This document shows positions 15,030 to 24,649 of a stretch of DNA of 63,237 nucleotides, one piece after another. A model generated the notes under the pieces. The model worked only from the letters and a program-made list of their open reading frames with translations, searched no databases and was not told the DNA's origin. Within the stretch, counting starts at the first letter, position 1; every line of letters starts with the position of its first letter. The position numbers and the translations under genes are program-made. Source of the stretch: JAAYBQ01 sp035403465 (GTDB lineage Bacteria > Spirochaetota > UBA4802 > UBA5550); assembly GCA_035403465.1 (NCBI GenBank), contig DAONFG010000015.1:1-63237 (forward strand), read 5' to 3'.

Positions 15030-15282
15030 AAAAATATGGCGGATGCCCTCATCCGCCCTCCGGGCACCTTCTCCCGCTTCTGGCTCATGAAAATGGTTTC
15101 TGCTTGAATTAAAATAAGACCAATTATTGTCATGACATAAAAAGGGAGAAGGGATTGGCTAAACCGATATAAGTTTTATCCGCTTTACCCGGATGAAATT
15201 AAAGATTCAGGTTGAACCTCTCCCGCCAGAGACGGGAGAGGTCGCACGAGTGCCAACGATGTGCGGGTGAGGGCATCTTTAA
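15030..15282. repeat. Dispersed GC-rich palindromic repeat
   Basis: Contains GATGCCCTCATCCGCCCTCC and, 160 bp on, the complementary CGGGTGAGGGCATC with a CTCTCCCG/CGGGAGAG hairpin at about 15220-15240. Variants occur at 19165-19300 and 37880-38095. They are all intergenic and have no coding content. Confidence 0.6.
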
Positions 15283-16788
15283 TTAAAACAGCTTCTTGAT
15301 CTTCTTGCCGGCCTTGTCTTTTGCCTTGTCGGTTTTCTTTGCTGCTTCCTCTTTGGCCTTATCCTTTGCCGCGTCCGCTGCCTTGTCAACTACCTTGCCT
15401 GCAGCTTCTTTAGCCATGCTCTTCACGATATCAGCAAGTGACCCGAGCTGCGGGTGTACCATCTTTACCTCAGGCTTTGATGCTGTTCCCCTGACTGTGT
15501 ACTTCAGGTAGATCTCCCCCTTGTCGTTAACCATCGGTTTAACCGCTGCATCCGCGACATCTTCAGCTTTCAGGTAATCCCGTGTTTTGCCGGTAATCAG
15601 TTTATCCGCGGTCTTCTGCGTCCTGGACTTCACTGTATCAGTGTGTTTCTTCGCGAGCGCCATGTCTGTTGCCAGGTCAAGGTTCATTGACGCAACATTC
15701 ACCTTCCCGCCGAATGTCATGGCATAGTCATCGTTGCCGATCTTTCCGTCTTTAAGTGTCGCGATATTGTCCTTGTAATGAATGAATACGTAGCCGTTTT
15801 TCCAGTGCACATCTTTCTGCAGGAAGTCGAACTTGCCGCAGTACTTGGCCAGCTGCTCAACGTTCATCATTTCGTTGAATACCTGGAGCCCTGTCATTTT
15901 TCCGTAGGGTGAACCCGCCTTGAGTGAAATCTCCGGGTTGAGGAGTCTTGTCTTTTTATCGAACGGTATTACTGTGCCGGTTATGTCGAACCCTATGTCG
16001 AATGACTCTACGCTTCCTGACTTGGGCCTGCTTACTGTTTTTATGCCTGTAAAAACTTTAAGCTGTATGCTGTCATTCTTTTCAAGGTTCGCGGGATCAA
16101 TGGTTATATCATACACCTTTGCTGTAACCTTGTACAGGTTGATCTTCTGTTCCGATGTCATGTCGTTGAAATTCACGCTGCCGTCCTGCATTCCGATAGA
16201 TCCAATGTTTATTGCAACAGGGATGTCGTCTGCCTTGAGCGGTTTTGACGGAGGCTGGTTCTTTGCTGCTTCGGCCTCCTCTTTGAGTTTCCTTTCAAGT
16301 TCCGCCTGTTCCGCGGGGGTCAGTTTCTTTGTTACAAGAAGGTCCGAGAAGTTGAATGCGCCGCTCTTGTACCTGACAATGTTGATTACAGGTTCATACA
16401 GCATTATTTCGTTAAGAACGAATTTTCCGCTCAGAAGGGGGGGTATGGATATCCTGAATTTAAAGGATTTCATGGATGCGAATGTATCTGCCGCGGCAAC
16501 AGGCTTACCCTTGAGTGCCGCTATCGCCTTCTCTGTCCTGTAGTTGGAAATCTTTACATCGCTGACCGAGAATCCTGAAACAGCGCTGAAAAGGCTGCCG
16601 CTCACATCGCCTATGCGCACCTGCCTGTGGAGCTGCTTCTCCATCTGGGTTTCAATAAAGGGTTTATCTACTATGATCATTGCCGCGATTCCCGCCGCGA
16701 TTATGAGCAGGATAACAATTCCGAATGAAATACCTGTCCATTTAAGTATGCGTTTAACCAGGCTCTTTTTAACTGCTTCCTTTGCCAT
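15283..16788 (-). CDS. AsmA-family envelope protein
   Basis: 501 residues. There is one N-terminal membrane anchor (about residues 17-38, rich in Ile/Ala), then the AsmA start pattern DKPFIETQMEKQLHRQV and SGSLFSAVSGFSVSDVKI. A long beta-rich periplasmic body follows, with a Lys/Ala-rich coiled tail (about 460-501). AsmA/TamB-like proteins are thought to bridge the periplasm for lipid movement; that is family knowledge, not shown here. A GGAGAG box precedes the ATG. It is divergent from the activase gene. Confidence 0.75.
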   Translation of the reverse strand: MAKEAVKKSLVKRILKWTGISFGIVILLIIAAGIAAMIIVDKPFIETQMEKQLHRQVRIGDVSGSLFSAVSGFSVSDVKISNYRTEKAIAALKGKPVAAADTFASMKSFKFRISIPPLLSGKFVLNEIMLYEPVINIVRYKSGAFNFSDLLVTKKLTPAEQAELERKLKEEAEAAKNQPPSKPLKADDIPVAINIGSIGMQDGSVNFNDMTSEQKINLYKVTAKVYDITIDPANLEKNDSIQLKVFTGIKTVSRPKSGSVESFDIGFDITGTVIPFDKKTRLLNPEISLKAGSPYGKMTGLQVFNEMMNVEQLAKYCGKFDFLQKDVHWKNGYVFIHYKDNIATLKDGKIGNDDYAMTFGGKVNVASMNLDLATDMALAKKHTDTVKSRTQKTADKLITGKTRDYLKAEDVADAAVKPMVNDKGEIYLKYTVRGTASKPEVKMVHPQLGSLADIVKSMAKEAAGKVVDKAADAAKDKAKEEAAKKTDKAKDKAGKKIKKLF

Positions 16789-17159
16789 TGCACTCTCCTG
16801 TGTGAATAATGATTAGACTTGTTGCGAAACCCGTTTCGCACTCGCAGGGAAGCCCCTGCGGGGGGCTATTTAAGGCCAGGGTGATTGCAACATCCTGTTT
16901 CGGCTGGCAGGCGAACATCGTGTTCGCACGCGCTCCGCCCCTTAAACCCCATATAAAAAGAAGATTTGCAAAAGTCTATTATGATAAGGATTTCAATAAA
17001 TTTAATAAACATAGTATACAGAACGGCATTCCTGTATGCAATATTTTTTCACTTAAATGTCAATAATTGTGGCAATAAGTATCATTAATATATAACATTA
17101 ATAATTTTTATTCTTGACCTCGGTGTATCAGCCCTTTTCCTTTACCGGAAGGGGAAAAC

Positions 17160-17933
17160 ATGATAAGCGCAGGAATAGACATTGGTTCAAGAACGGTTAA
17201 GCTTGCCCTCGCAGAGAACGGTTCAGTTGTCATGACCAGGAAGGTCCTCAATTCGCACAACCCGGTCGAGACATGCATGCAGATTCTTGAGGGTGTACAG
17301 TATGATTCACTCACCGCAACAGGTTACGGACGCCATTTGATCAGCAACTACCTTCCATGTAATGTAATAAGCGAAATAAAGGCCTTCGCTGCAGGCGCGC
17401 GTCATTTCAACAGGGACTGTACAGCCATACTTGACATCGGGGGGCAGGACACCAAGGCCATCACCCTGGATGATGCAGGCAGCGTGAAGAAGTTTGAAAT
17501 GAACGACAAGTGCGCAGCAGGCACTGGCCGTTTTCTTGAAATAATGGCCTCTGCCCTGGGGCTGCACCTTGAGGATTTTGCTGATGCCGCGGTTTCAGCA
17601 GAGCGTTACCAGGAGGTAAACAGCACGTGCACAGTGTTTGCCGAATCCGAGGTTATATCCCTGGTGACAAGGGGAGTGCCGCGTAACGAGATTGCACTTG
17701 GCATACACAGGTCCATGGCTTCGCGTGCAATCAGCCTGCTCCGGCGGGTACAGGTGCAGGGCGATCTTTTTTTTGCAGGCGGAGTGGCATTCAACCGCTG
17801 CATGAGGATGCTTATAGAGAATGAACTGGGGTGCAGAGTCTTTATCCCCGATGACCCGCAGATTACCGGGGCAGCGGGATGTGCGTTGCTGTACTGCCAA
17901 AGTTTACCTTCGCACATACCCGGGCGGGAATGA
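17160..17933 (+). CDS. CoA-substrate-specific enzyme activase (BcrAD/BadFG family)
   Basis: 257-residue ATP-dependent electron donor of the 2-hydroxyacyl-CoA dehydratase type. Actin/ASKHA motifs: AGIDIGSRTVKLA (4-16), LDIGGQDTKAI (about 96-106), and FAGGVAFN (about 205-212). The cluster-binding cysteines are in NDKCAAGTGRFLE (about 118-130) and NSTCTVFAESE (about 157-167), one from each monomer site. It transfers an electron at low potential to its partner, the gene 46 bp downstream. Such proteins are oxygen-labile, which points to an anaerobic host. Confidence 0.92.
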   Translation: MISAGIDIGSRTVKLALAENGSVVMTRKVLNSHNPVETCMQILEGVQYDSLTATGYGRHLISNYLPCNVISEIKAFAAGARHFNRDCTAILDIGGQDTKAITLDDAGSVKKFEMNDKCAAGTGRFLEIMASALGLHLEDFADAAVSAERYQEVNSTCTVFAESEVISLVTRGVPRNEIALGIHRSMASRAISLLRRVQVQGDLFFAGGVAFNRCMRMLIENELGCRVFIPDDPQITGAAGCALLYCQSLPSHIPGRE

Positions 17934-17979
17934 CAGAAATATTATAAAACAAAAATATTAATGATTAAAGGAGAACTAT

Positions 17980-19143
17980 ATGACACAGAAAGCAGAACCA
18001 TTATTCCAGGACCAGTTTACAGGTGAACCGCCTGCCAAACGCGCAGTGGGGTATATACAGTCACAGAGGGAGAAGGGTAAACACGTTGCCGGGATCTACT
18101 GCGGTTACGCGCCGCTTGAACTTATCCATGCAATGGACATTGTCCCGGCAGTGCTGTGCGCGTTTGCAAACGCGACAATCGAGGAGGCTGAGACAGTCCT
18201 TCCCGCAAACCTCTGCCCGCTGATCAAATCGAGTTACGGTTTCATTGCAAAGGATACATGCCCCTTCTATTCATTTTCCGAGGCGGTAATCGGCGAAACG
18301 ACCTGCGACGGCAAGAAGAAGATGTTTGAAATGATATCCCACAAAAAGCCCATGCATGTGATGGACCTGCCGCAGCTCCCTGATGAAAAAGAGGCGCTGA
18401 CAAACTGGGAGGCAATGATACGCAAGCTCCAGGTATTTCTTGAAAAAACATTTTCAATGAAAGCAGCAGACGCCGACATTGAAGCAGCGATTAAAGAGAA
18501 CAACAAGAAGAATGACCTTGTGAAACAGATACTTGAATTTGCAGCTCTGCCCAACCCGGTCATAGGCTGGGGCGAGATGCACGATGTAATCTTCCTGTCC
18601 ACACCGGCCAGGGGTAACGAACTTAATCCAAAACTAGCAGAGCTGGTTAAACGCCTTGAGAAACGGGTGAGTGACGGCTACGTTTACGGTGCGAAAAACG
18701 CGCCGCGTGTGCTTGTTACAGGCTGTCCGACTGCCGGGGACGCGGCAAAAGTTTTTAAGATCATTGAAGAGGCGGGCGGTGTTATAGTCGCGCTCGATTC
18801 ATGCATTGGCCTTAAAGCATTTTCTGAAAAGGTGGCAGAGAATACAGGCAACCCTGTACGCGCAATCGCAGAGAGGTACCTGAAAATACCATGCGCCTGC
18901 ATGACACCCAATAACGGGCGCTTAACTGAAATGGACAGACTTATAGAAAAATTTAAACCCGATGCAGTGGTCGACATAGTACTTCAGGCATGTCACGGGT
19001 ACAGCGTCGAGTCCCATAAAGTGGGCACACATGTTTCGGGTAAAAATATTCCGTTCCTTAAAATAATAACAGACTACTCGCAGGGTGATTCCGGCCAGAT
19101 CAGGACAAGGGTCGAGGCGTTGCTCGAGAGCGTGAAGAAGTAA
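17980..19143 (+). CDS. 2-hydroxyacyl-CoA dehydratase-like / double-cubane cluster protein
   Basis: 387 residues of the HgdB/YjiM family, with cysteines in YCGYAPLE, NLCPLIKSS, DTCPFYSFSE, TTCDGKK, TGCPTAGD and DSCIG. Only one dehydratase-like subunit accompanies the activase, whereas dedicated dehydratases need two. This arrangement fits double-cubane cluster proteins, which carry an [8Fe-9S]-type cluster and reduce small molecules; the natural substrate is unknown. AAAGGAG precedes the ATG. The pair is probably one transcript. Confidence 0.85.
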   Translation: MTQKAEPLFQDQFTGEPPAKRAVGYIQSQREKGKHVAGIYCGYAPLELIHAMDIVPAVLCAFANATIEEAETVLPANLCPLIKSSYGFIAKDTCPFYSFSEAVIGETTCDGKKKMFEMISHKKPMHVMDLPQLPDEKEALTNWEAMIRKLQVFLEKTFSMKAADADIEAAIKENNKKNDLVKQILEFAALPNPVIGWGEMHDVIFLSTPARGNELNPKLAELVKRLEKRVSDGYVYGAKNAPRVLVTGCPTAGDAAKVFKIIEEAGGVIVALDSCIGLKAFSEKVAENTGNPVRAIAERYLKIPCACMTPNNGRLTEMDRLIEKFKPDAVVDIVLQACHGYSVESHKVGTHVSGKNIPFLKIITDYSQGDSGQIRTRVEALLESVKK

Positions 19144-19311
19144 ACCGGGATTCAGACATCATTGCCCGTTATGCCCCCTCTGTCACTGCGTGACATCTCC
19201 CCCCGCGAAAAGACGGGGAGAGAATTGATGCCGGAAATTTATGCTATAATCCTTCCCCATCGTATCATGGGGAAGGTGCCCGCAGGGCGGATGGGGCGTG
19301 GCGTACTGATT

Positions 19312-20646
19312 TCAGAATGTTAGTTTTCCCGAAACGTAAACCATATCATTTGAATCAAACTGCCCTATACTTGTATCAGCGTCCCCTTCAAGGATCCAGC
19401 TGCCAACAGTAAATTCGAAGTTGTCCGCCAGTTTTGCCATGAACTCGGCGTTGGCATATACGCTTTTTTCACCGATGTCGCAGGCTCCCTGTGAGGATAA
19501 CCTGTACTTTTTATTGTCCAGGTAATACTTTACGTTCCAGAGTATCATGTTCGTGTACTGGTCCGATGAGAGTCCCGATTCGTATGACGAAATTATTTTC
19601 TGGTGGAACTGCAGGTTCAGGTACAGGTCGTCGAAGATGAAGTCCTGGTCATCAAAACCTATTGTGTACTCGGTGTATTTCTTTTCCACTGAACCGGTGC
19701 CGCCTGTACTGACATCAGCCATAATATGGGCACTGTCATATGCAAAGTATTTGCCTCTTTCGAAGAATGCTGCCTCACCGCGTATTGATATTCCGCTGAA
19801 GAGCGCGCGCTGAAAATCGAATCCGAACATTTGAACTTTTTTGTAAACAGCCCGGTAGTCGTGGGTAAGGTTCATATTATAAACCGGCAGATTATCATAC
19901 CCGTTATAGTAGCTGGCATGCATGTCTATGTCAAAAAGGGTAAGACCTATCCTGCCGGCAGCGCTGCTGTTCCTGATTTTTTTACCCGGCAGATTCTGTT
20001 CAATGATGCCGTCACCGCCGGAAATGTATTCAGTTGCGCGCAGTGTTTCTAACTCGTTCAGCACAAACACAGAGGATGCCATCTCCGAGGGGTTGAATTC
20101 GGGAACAGCCACAGCTTCAATGAAAAAGTTCTCGTTAAAGAAAACAGAAACTGTTCCGCTGAATACACCGTACTTGCGGTCCTGTATGGGGGTGAAGTAG
20201 AGGTTTGAATAGTCCTGCGGGTTGATTATATCTACAGGTTTAACCTCGTCCGAATTGCCCCATGTGTATATGATGCGGCCCATCTTTATGTTGATGCTGT
20301 CGATAACAGACTCAAAGTAGAAGTCGTGGCTTATGAATGCCTCGCGGAGATAAATCCTTCCGGAGCCCGTGTCATCGCGCAGGTAAGCCGCGTTATCATC
20401 GGGTCGCATGGTGTCATCCTCCGCGCGCAGAATCACCTTGAACTCGGTGTTCTCAAAGGTCTCATTCAGGTTAACGTCGGCCTTCAGGTAGTTCCTGTAT
20501 ACTTCGCCTTCGTGTGTACCGGTCTGGTTCTTCGCGGTCACATCACCACTTAGGGTGATTGCCGCACCTGCATCCTGTGAAGAGATGAACAGGAATGCAA
20601 GTGCGGCAATTTTATATATTTTCAGTAAACTCTTGCTGGTTTTCAT
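19312..20646 (-). CDS. Outer-membrane beta-barrel protein (DUF1302-like)
   Basis: 444 residues. The signal peptide is residues 1 to about 28 (ALAFLFISSQDAGA). The rest is alternating amphipathic strands with aromatic girdles (for example LYLNLQFHQKI) and ends in KLTF with a C-terminal Phe, as barrels do. The middle motif MGRIIYTWGNSDEVKPVDIINPQ is typical for DUF1302-type porin-like proteins found beside RND lipid exporters. It lies 18 bp after the LolA-like gene and is almost surely co-transcribed with it. Confidence 0.8.
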   Translation of the reverse strand: MKTSKSLLKIYKIAALAFLFISSQDAGAAITLSGDVTAKNQTGTHEGEVYRNYLKADVNLNETFENTEFKVILRAEDDTMRPDDNAAYLRDDTGSGRIYLREAFISHDFYFESVIDSINIKMGRIIYTWGNSDEVKPVDIINPQDYSNLYFTPIQDRKYGVFSGTVSVFFNENFFIEAVAVPEFNPSEMASSVFVLNELETLRATEYISGGDGIIEQNLPGKKIRNSSAAGRIGLTLFDIDMHASYYNGYDNLPVYNMNLTHDYRAVYKKVQMFGFDFQRALFSGISIRGEAAFFERGKYFAYDSAHIMADVSTGGTGSVEKKYTEYTIGFDDQDFIFDDLYLNLQFHQKIISSYESGLSSDQYTNMILWNVKYYLDNKKYRLSSQGACDIGEKSVYANAEFMAKLADNFEFTVGSWILEGDADTSIGQFDSNDMVYVSGKLTF

Positions 20647-20664
20647 ATCTGTACCTGTCCGGTT

Positions 20665-21450
20665 TTATTCCTCGGCCCACCTGGCACTCATCCTGTTACG
20701 GTTGAAGTACCCGGCGTTCACCTTCTTCTCCTGCGCGTCTGCCACGTTAAGGATAGACTGGCGTTTCTTTTCGATATCGGTTACTTCAAGGTACATGGGA
20801 ACATTGACGTTCCCTACTTTCCTGACCTGTGATGCTTTCATTGTCTTTACCACGCGCCCGGATTTTCCATAGAACTGGACGCTTACGGGCAGCAGCGATG
20901 CCTTATCTATTACAACAACATGCTTGCTGTATTTTGATGAGCTGCTTTTAGGGAAACGCTCAATCACATAGCAGTCGCTTCCGCCGAAGTTCTGGTCTGC
21001 AAGGCGGTTGTAACTGTAGTCCGGGATGCGCGATCCTCCCAGGTCTTCATTGCTGAAGTCTGTATCAACAAAGTTTTTCTCTTTGTCCGAACCTTCGATC
21101 TGCCTGGGGCTGCCAACGGATGGGAGGTACAGGTACTGGAGGTTCTCTTTCCCGGTACGCTCAATTGTAAGCATGGTTGTTCCGCTGTAAGATGAATTCG
21201 TAAACCTTATGAGCGCCTTGCTCTGCCCGTCCTGTTTTACAGTCAGCAGGATAGCACTGCGTGATTCGTTTGAACCGCTTGCCATGTTCTTCATTGTCAG
21301 GGTCCCTTTTATAACAAGCCCGGTTGCGGATTTGTTGGCATCATGGGCCCTCTGCGCTATCTGCTCGCCTGTCAGGTTGTCCTGTGCATTAGTAACTGAT
21401 ACTGCGCAGACAAATGCTGTTGTTAAAATGAGACTGATTAATTTTTTCAT
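20665..21450 (-). CDS. LolA-like outer-membrane lipoprotein-sorting protein
   Basis: 261 residues with signal peptide (1-22, AFVCAVSVTNAQ). The fold resembles LolA/MucB: LVIKGTLTMKN, RSAILLTVKQDG, YLYLPSVGSPRQI, DCYVIERFP, HVVVIDKASLLPVSVQFYGKSG and VPMYLEVTDIEKK. The family binds lipid or acylated cargo in a half-barrel. AAGGAG precedes the ATG. It sits between an RND exporter and a barrel gene, so it is likely the periplasmic carrier of that system. Confidence 0.82.
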   Translation of the reverse strand: MKKLISLILTTAFVCAVSVTNAQDNLTGEQIAQRAHDANKSATGLVIKGTLTMKNMASGSNESRSAILLTVKQDGQSKALIRFTNSSYSGTTMLTIERTGKENLQYLYLPSVGSPRQIEGSDKEKNFVDTDFSNEDLGGSRIPDYSYNRLADQNFGGSDCYVIERFPKSSSSKYSKHVVVIDKASLLPVSVQFYGKSGRVVKTMKASQVRKVGNVNVPMYLEVTDIEKKRQSILNVADAQEKKVNAGYFNRNRMSARWAEE

Positions 21451-21520
21451 AAATTTCTCCTTCGTATTACAATAATTTGTTATTTTTTAAATACCATATT
21501 CCGTCTCTTTGTCTTGGTTT

Positions 21521-21645
21521 TGTCATTTCGAACCCTCTTCAATTTATCGGGTGAGAAATCTCATGGTGAATGTAGGAATAGATTTCTCAGTCGCACACTC
21601 GACATAATTGAATATATTTTTTATTCCGGCTCCTTCGAAATGACA
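21521..21645. repeat. Inverted repeat TGTCATTTCGAA
   Basis: TGTCATTTCGAA (21521-21532) and its exact complement TTCGAAATGACA (21634-21645) enclose about 100 bp with GAGAAATCTC-like text. This is a common intergenic repeat type. It separates the RND gene from the LolA-like gene. A half copy lies at about 8030. Confidence 0.65.
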
Positions 21646-21650
21646 GAATT

Positions 21651-24215
21651 TTATGCCTCAGTTTCTTCCGGTACATTATCCCGGGCAATACTTCTCTCTT
21701 CAAGCCTTGCCGCAATCTTCAGGGCTGCCGGAATAATAAATACCGCGGCCAGTCCTGTTATACCGACAGTAAATGCCATGAGTCCGCCAAACTGTTTTAT
21801 TATGGGGAACTCCGAGAACATGAGAACCATGAAGCCTGCAGATACCGACAGTGCGTTTGAGAGAATAGCCTTCCCGGTTGAATCATACGTTCTGGTAACC
21901 GCAGTATCAACATCTCCTGCGGCAGCCTCAAGTTCTATACGGTACCGGTTGATAAAATGTATTGAGTAGTCAATCCCCATGCCTATTGCTATGGATGCCA
22001 CGACTGCTGTTACAGCGTTGAGCGGTATGCCCAGAAATCCCATGATCCCGAAATTCAGGGCTATCCCCACAGAAAGGGGAAGCAGCGATATAAAGGTCAG
22101 TTTGAAATTCCTGAAAATTATCCACATCAGTATTGCCACAAGAATCAGTGATGATAAAAGGCTGCTGATCTGTCCCCGGACTATGAGCATATTGGCCTCA
22201 ACCATCAGGTCCATGAAACCGGACGGGTTCACGTTCACCCTGTTTTCCTTTCTAAATGCATCATCAAAGTAGCTAAGGGCATATTCCCTTATTTTCAGCT
22301 GGTCGGATATTTTACCGCGTTTTACGGTCAGGTGAACGCGGATCCTGTCCATGCCCTTGGAGACAACTCCATCGATATCCCCGGAGTAGAGAAGCAGGTA
22401 CTCCCTTGTCATGGCTGTATTATCCGGTATCCGGTAGTATTCTTTTTTACCGCCGTGCATCTCCTGGTTCATCTTTTTAAGGTAGTCATTGACCGATACT
22501 GTTTTGCCCACCTGGCTGAACCTTGCCTGTATGTCATCCTGGAAACTCTGGACCTTCTGTAATACAGCGGGTGTTATCACTTCGGAACCGTCCGATGATT
22601 CGATGTTGATGGCCAGCATCTGCGTGCCGGCCAGTTTTTCGTTCAGATGGTTCTCGGCGATCTTGATGTCGGATTTTTTATTGAAGAAATCCATTGTGTT
22701 CATGTTCAGCTCAACGGCGCGGATGTAGTATACGGAAATACAGATTATAAGCACGCTGACGGACAGGACTGCGGCTGGATATTTAACCGTGTATTTTCTG
22801 ATAACAGTGATAATACGGGATGCTGAATCCGAAGTGCTGCTCTCTTTTTCAGCAAACCTGAGAAAAGGTTTGGGACTTTTTCTTATGATCAGAAATGCCG
22901 GGATAAGTGTCACTGTTATGACAAGGGAATAGAATACGCCTATAGCGGTTATTACGCCGTAATTTTTTATATGGGTCATGTCAGATGTGACCAGTGATCC
23001 GAAACCGGCAACAGTGGTGAGGGCTGAGAAAATTATTGCAAGGCCGCTTACCTTCATGCTGTCCACTGATGACTGGTACCTGTCGTTTGAACTGCTCATG
23101 TAATAGTGCGTCATGAAGTGGATCCCGTAAGCGCTGGCCACTGCAGTGAGCACGGGCGGCACAGTGATGCTCACCATACTCATTGGTATGCCCAGTATGG
23201 CCATTGTGCCCACTGTCCATATAACAGAAATGATCATGGCTGCCATAGGCAGTAACACACCCTCGTAATGGCGGAATATAAGGACCAGGATTACAAGTAT
23301 AACAAGCAGGACAAAGGGGAGCAGCAGCGCCAGGTCATCCTTTGTAGATGTGCTTACCCTGTCTGTAACTATAGGTTCGCCTGCAAGGTATATGGTGAGA
23401 CCCTCGCGCGGATTATCCTTTAAAATCTTTTCAACAGCAAGGTCAAACTTCTGCCTCTGGTTGATGTCGATGGGATTCATGTCTATTGAGACAGCTGTCA
23501 GTGTGCCATCGCCGGAGAAGAGCATTTTGTCATAGATATTCCAGCCCTTAACCTTCCCGCGCATCGCAGCGACAGTAGTCTCATTTATGTTTTCAGGGTC
23601 AATGAGCTTCTCAACAACGAACTTGTCCCCTTCACCGCGGATGTAATCTATACTGATAACAGACTTGATATCATCAACAGGGAACTTATACAGCTGCAGC
23701 ACCCTGTCTATACCGGACCTGGAAACCCTGCCTGCAACCTTTTTCGCGAAATCCATCTCCCAGAAAAGGTCAGCATTCATGCGCTCAGGGCTTTCAAGGA
23801 TGGCTTTCAGCACGTCCCTGCCCTGGATTTCGTACTGGTTAACCGCGTCAATAAGCCTGTTCGCTTCATCAATGGTCAGGTCAAGTTCAGCGGATAAGCT
23901 CTGTGCAGGGAATCCCCAGTTAAGCTTTTCGATCTCACCTTTCAGCCATTTGATATATTCCATTGTCTTTACGGAGTAGGCATTGTCCGATTCAATTCCA
24001 ATGAATATCATTTCGCTTGATCCGAACACGCTGTCGTAATTGTTCAGAAAGAGCCTGTGGGGATGGTCAGGAGCCAGGAAGTTTTTAATATCATTATCGA
24101 ATTTAATAAAGGGGATGGCAGCCGCGAATAAAGCTGTAATAACCAGCCCGCATACTGCCAGCGGTACAGGCTTTTTGTAGAGCCGGGTTAAAAGTGAAAG
24201 AATTTTATTATACAT
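21651..24215 (-). CDS. RND superfamily exporter (MMPL/HAE3 type)
   Basis: 854 residues from ATG 24215, which has GGAG at a good distance; a longer frame to 24269 is open. Two homologous halves each contain one N-terminal membrane helix (about residues 15-40 and about 475-500), a periplasmic domain, and a block of five to six helices (IPMSMVSITVPPVLTAVASAYGIHF and IPLNAVTAVVASIAIGMGIDYS contain the proton-relay positions). This is the layout of MmpL, HpnN and sterol-sensing-like exporters, which move lipids or hydrophobic molecules. Gene order with a LolA-like protein and a barrel supports lipid export to the outer membrane. Confidence 0.88.
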   Translation of the reverse strand: MYNKILSLLTRLYKKPVPLAVCGLVITALFAAAIPFIKFDNDIKNFLAPDHPHRLFLNNYDSVFGSSEMIFIGIESDNAYSVKTMEYIKWLKGEIEKLNWGFPAQSLSAELDLTIDEANRLIDAVNQYEIQGRDVLKAILESPERMNADLFWEMDFAKKVAGRVSRSGIDRVLQLYKFPVDDIKSVISIDYIRGEGDKFVVEKLIDPENINETTVAAMRGKVKGWNIYDKMLFSGDGTLTAVSIDMNPIDINQRQKFDLAVEKILKDNPREGLTIYLAGEPIVTDRVSTSTKDDLALLLPFVLLVILVILVLIFRHYEGVLLPMAAMIISVIWTVGTMAILGIPMSMVSITVPPVLTAVASAYGIHFMTHYYMSSSNDRYQSSVDSMKVSGLAIIFSALTTVAGFGSLVTSDMTHIKNYGVITAIGVFYSLVITVTLIPAFLIIRKSPKPFLRFAEKESSTSDSASRIITVIRKYTVKYPAAVLSVSVLIICISVYYIRAVELNMNTMDFFNKKSDIKIAENHLNEKLAGTQMLAINIESSDGSEVITPAVLQKVQSFQDDIQARFSQVGKTVSVNDYLKKMNQEMHGGKKEYYRIPDNTAMTREYLLLYSGDIDGVVSKGMDRIRVHLTVKRGKISDQLKIREYALSYFDDAFRKENRVNVNPSGFMDLMVEANMLIVRGQISSLLSSLILVAILMWIIFRNFKLTFISLLPLSVGIALNFGIMGFLGIPLNAVTAVVASIAIGMGIDYSIHFINRYRIELEAAAGDVDTAVTRTYDSTGKAILSNALSVSAGFMVLMFSEFPIIKQFGGLMAFTVGITGLAAVFIIPAALKIAARLEERSIARDNVPEETEA

Positions 24216-24377
24216 ATATTTTCTCCGCTTATACAGAGTTAAGAGTTCCCGTTTATTTAAGTATACCAATAAGATCTGTTTGGTATACTACGGTTACTTT
24301 TTCAATGGTTTTTTGTTCAAATAGTGCATTTTTTTCAGTGTTATTCCTTAACCATTTTGCAGAGTAAAAGGCTCTAT

Positions 24378-24406
24378 CCCCCCCGCCGCCGAAGGCGGCG
24401 GGGGGG
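24378..24406. terminator. Very stable GC hairpin
   Basis: 13-bp perfect stem of C and G (CCCCCCCGCCGCC / GGCGGCGGGGGGG) with loop GAA. It is preceded by GGCTCTAT and followed by ATTTAAATA, so there is no strong U-tract. It lies between the divergent RND and ksgA genes and may belong to the GGGTCAGAGC repeat element next to it. Confidence 0.55.
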
Positions 24407-24446
24407 ATTTAAATACTATATTACACTAAAATTTTTTAGTTTTCGT

Positions 24447-24627
24447 GGGGTCAGAGCACGGGATTCAGGGGGGCAGAGCATAAAATCGAGGGTCAGAGCC
24501 CATTTTCGTGAGACCAGGCTATCACCAGGGCTAAAAGGGGTCAGAGCCTTAATCCTGAAGTAAATAAAGTATTGTGTAAAAATTATCCTTAACGGAATCT
24601 GTCATAGAAAGTGCGGGTCAGAGCCCC
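24447..24627. repeat. Cluster of GGGTCAGAGC repeats
   Basis: Five copies of G(G)GGTCAGAGC(C) in direct orientation at 24447, 24469 (GGGGCAGAGC variant), 24490, 24537 and 24615. Such repeats accompany or are left by REP-associated/IS200-like transposases. No transposase gene is present here. One inverted copy (GCTCTGACCCTC) is at about 48371. Confidence 0.75.
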
Positions 24628-24649
24628 GGACTTAATGTAAAATATAACC

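Noticed and set aside
15030..15282. Terminator pair for the hexapeptide and AsmA genes
   Set aside because: The hairpins belong to a dispersed repeat that recurs at 19165-19300 and 37880-38095 and lack a U-tract.
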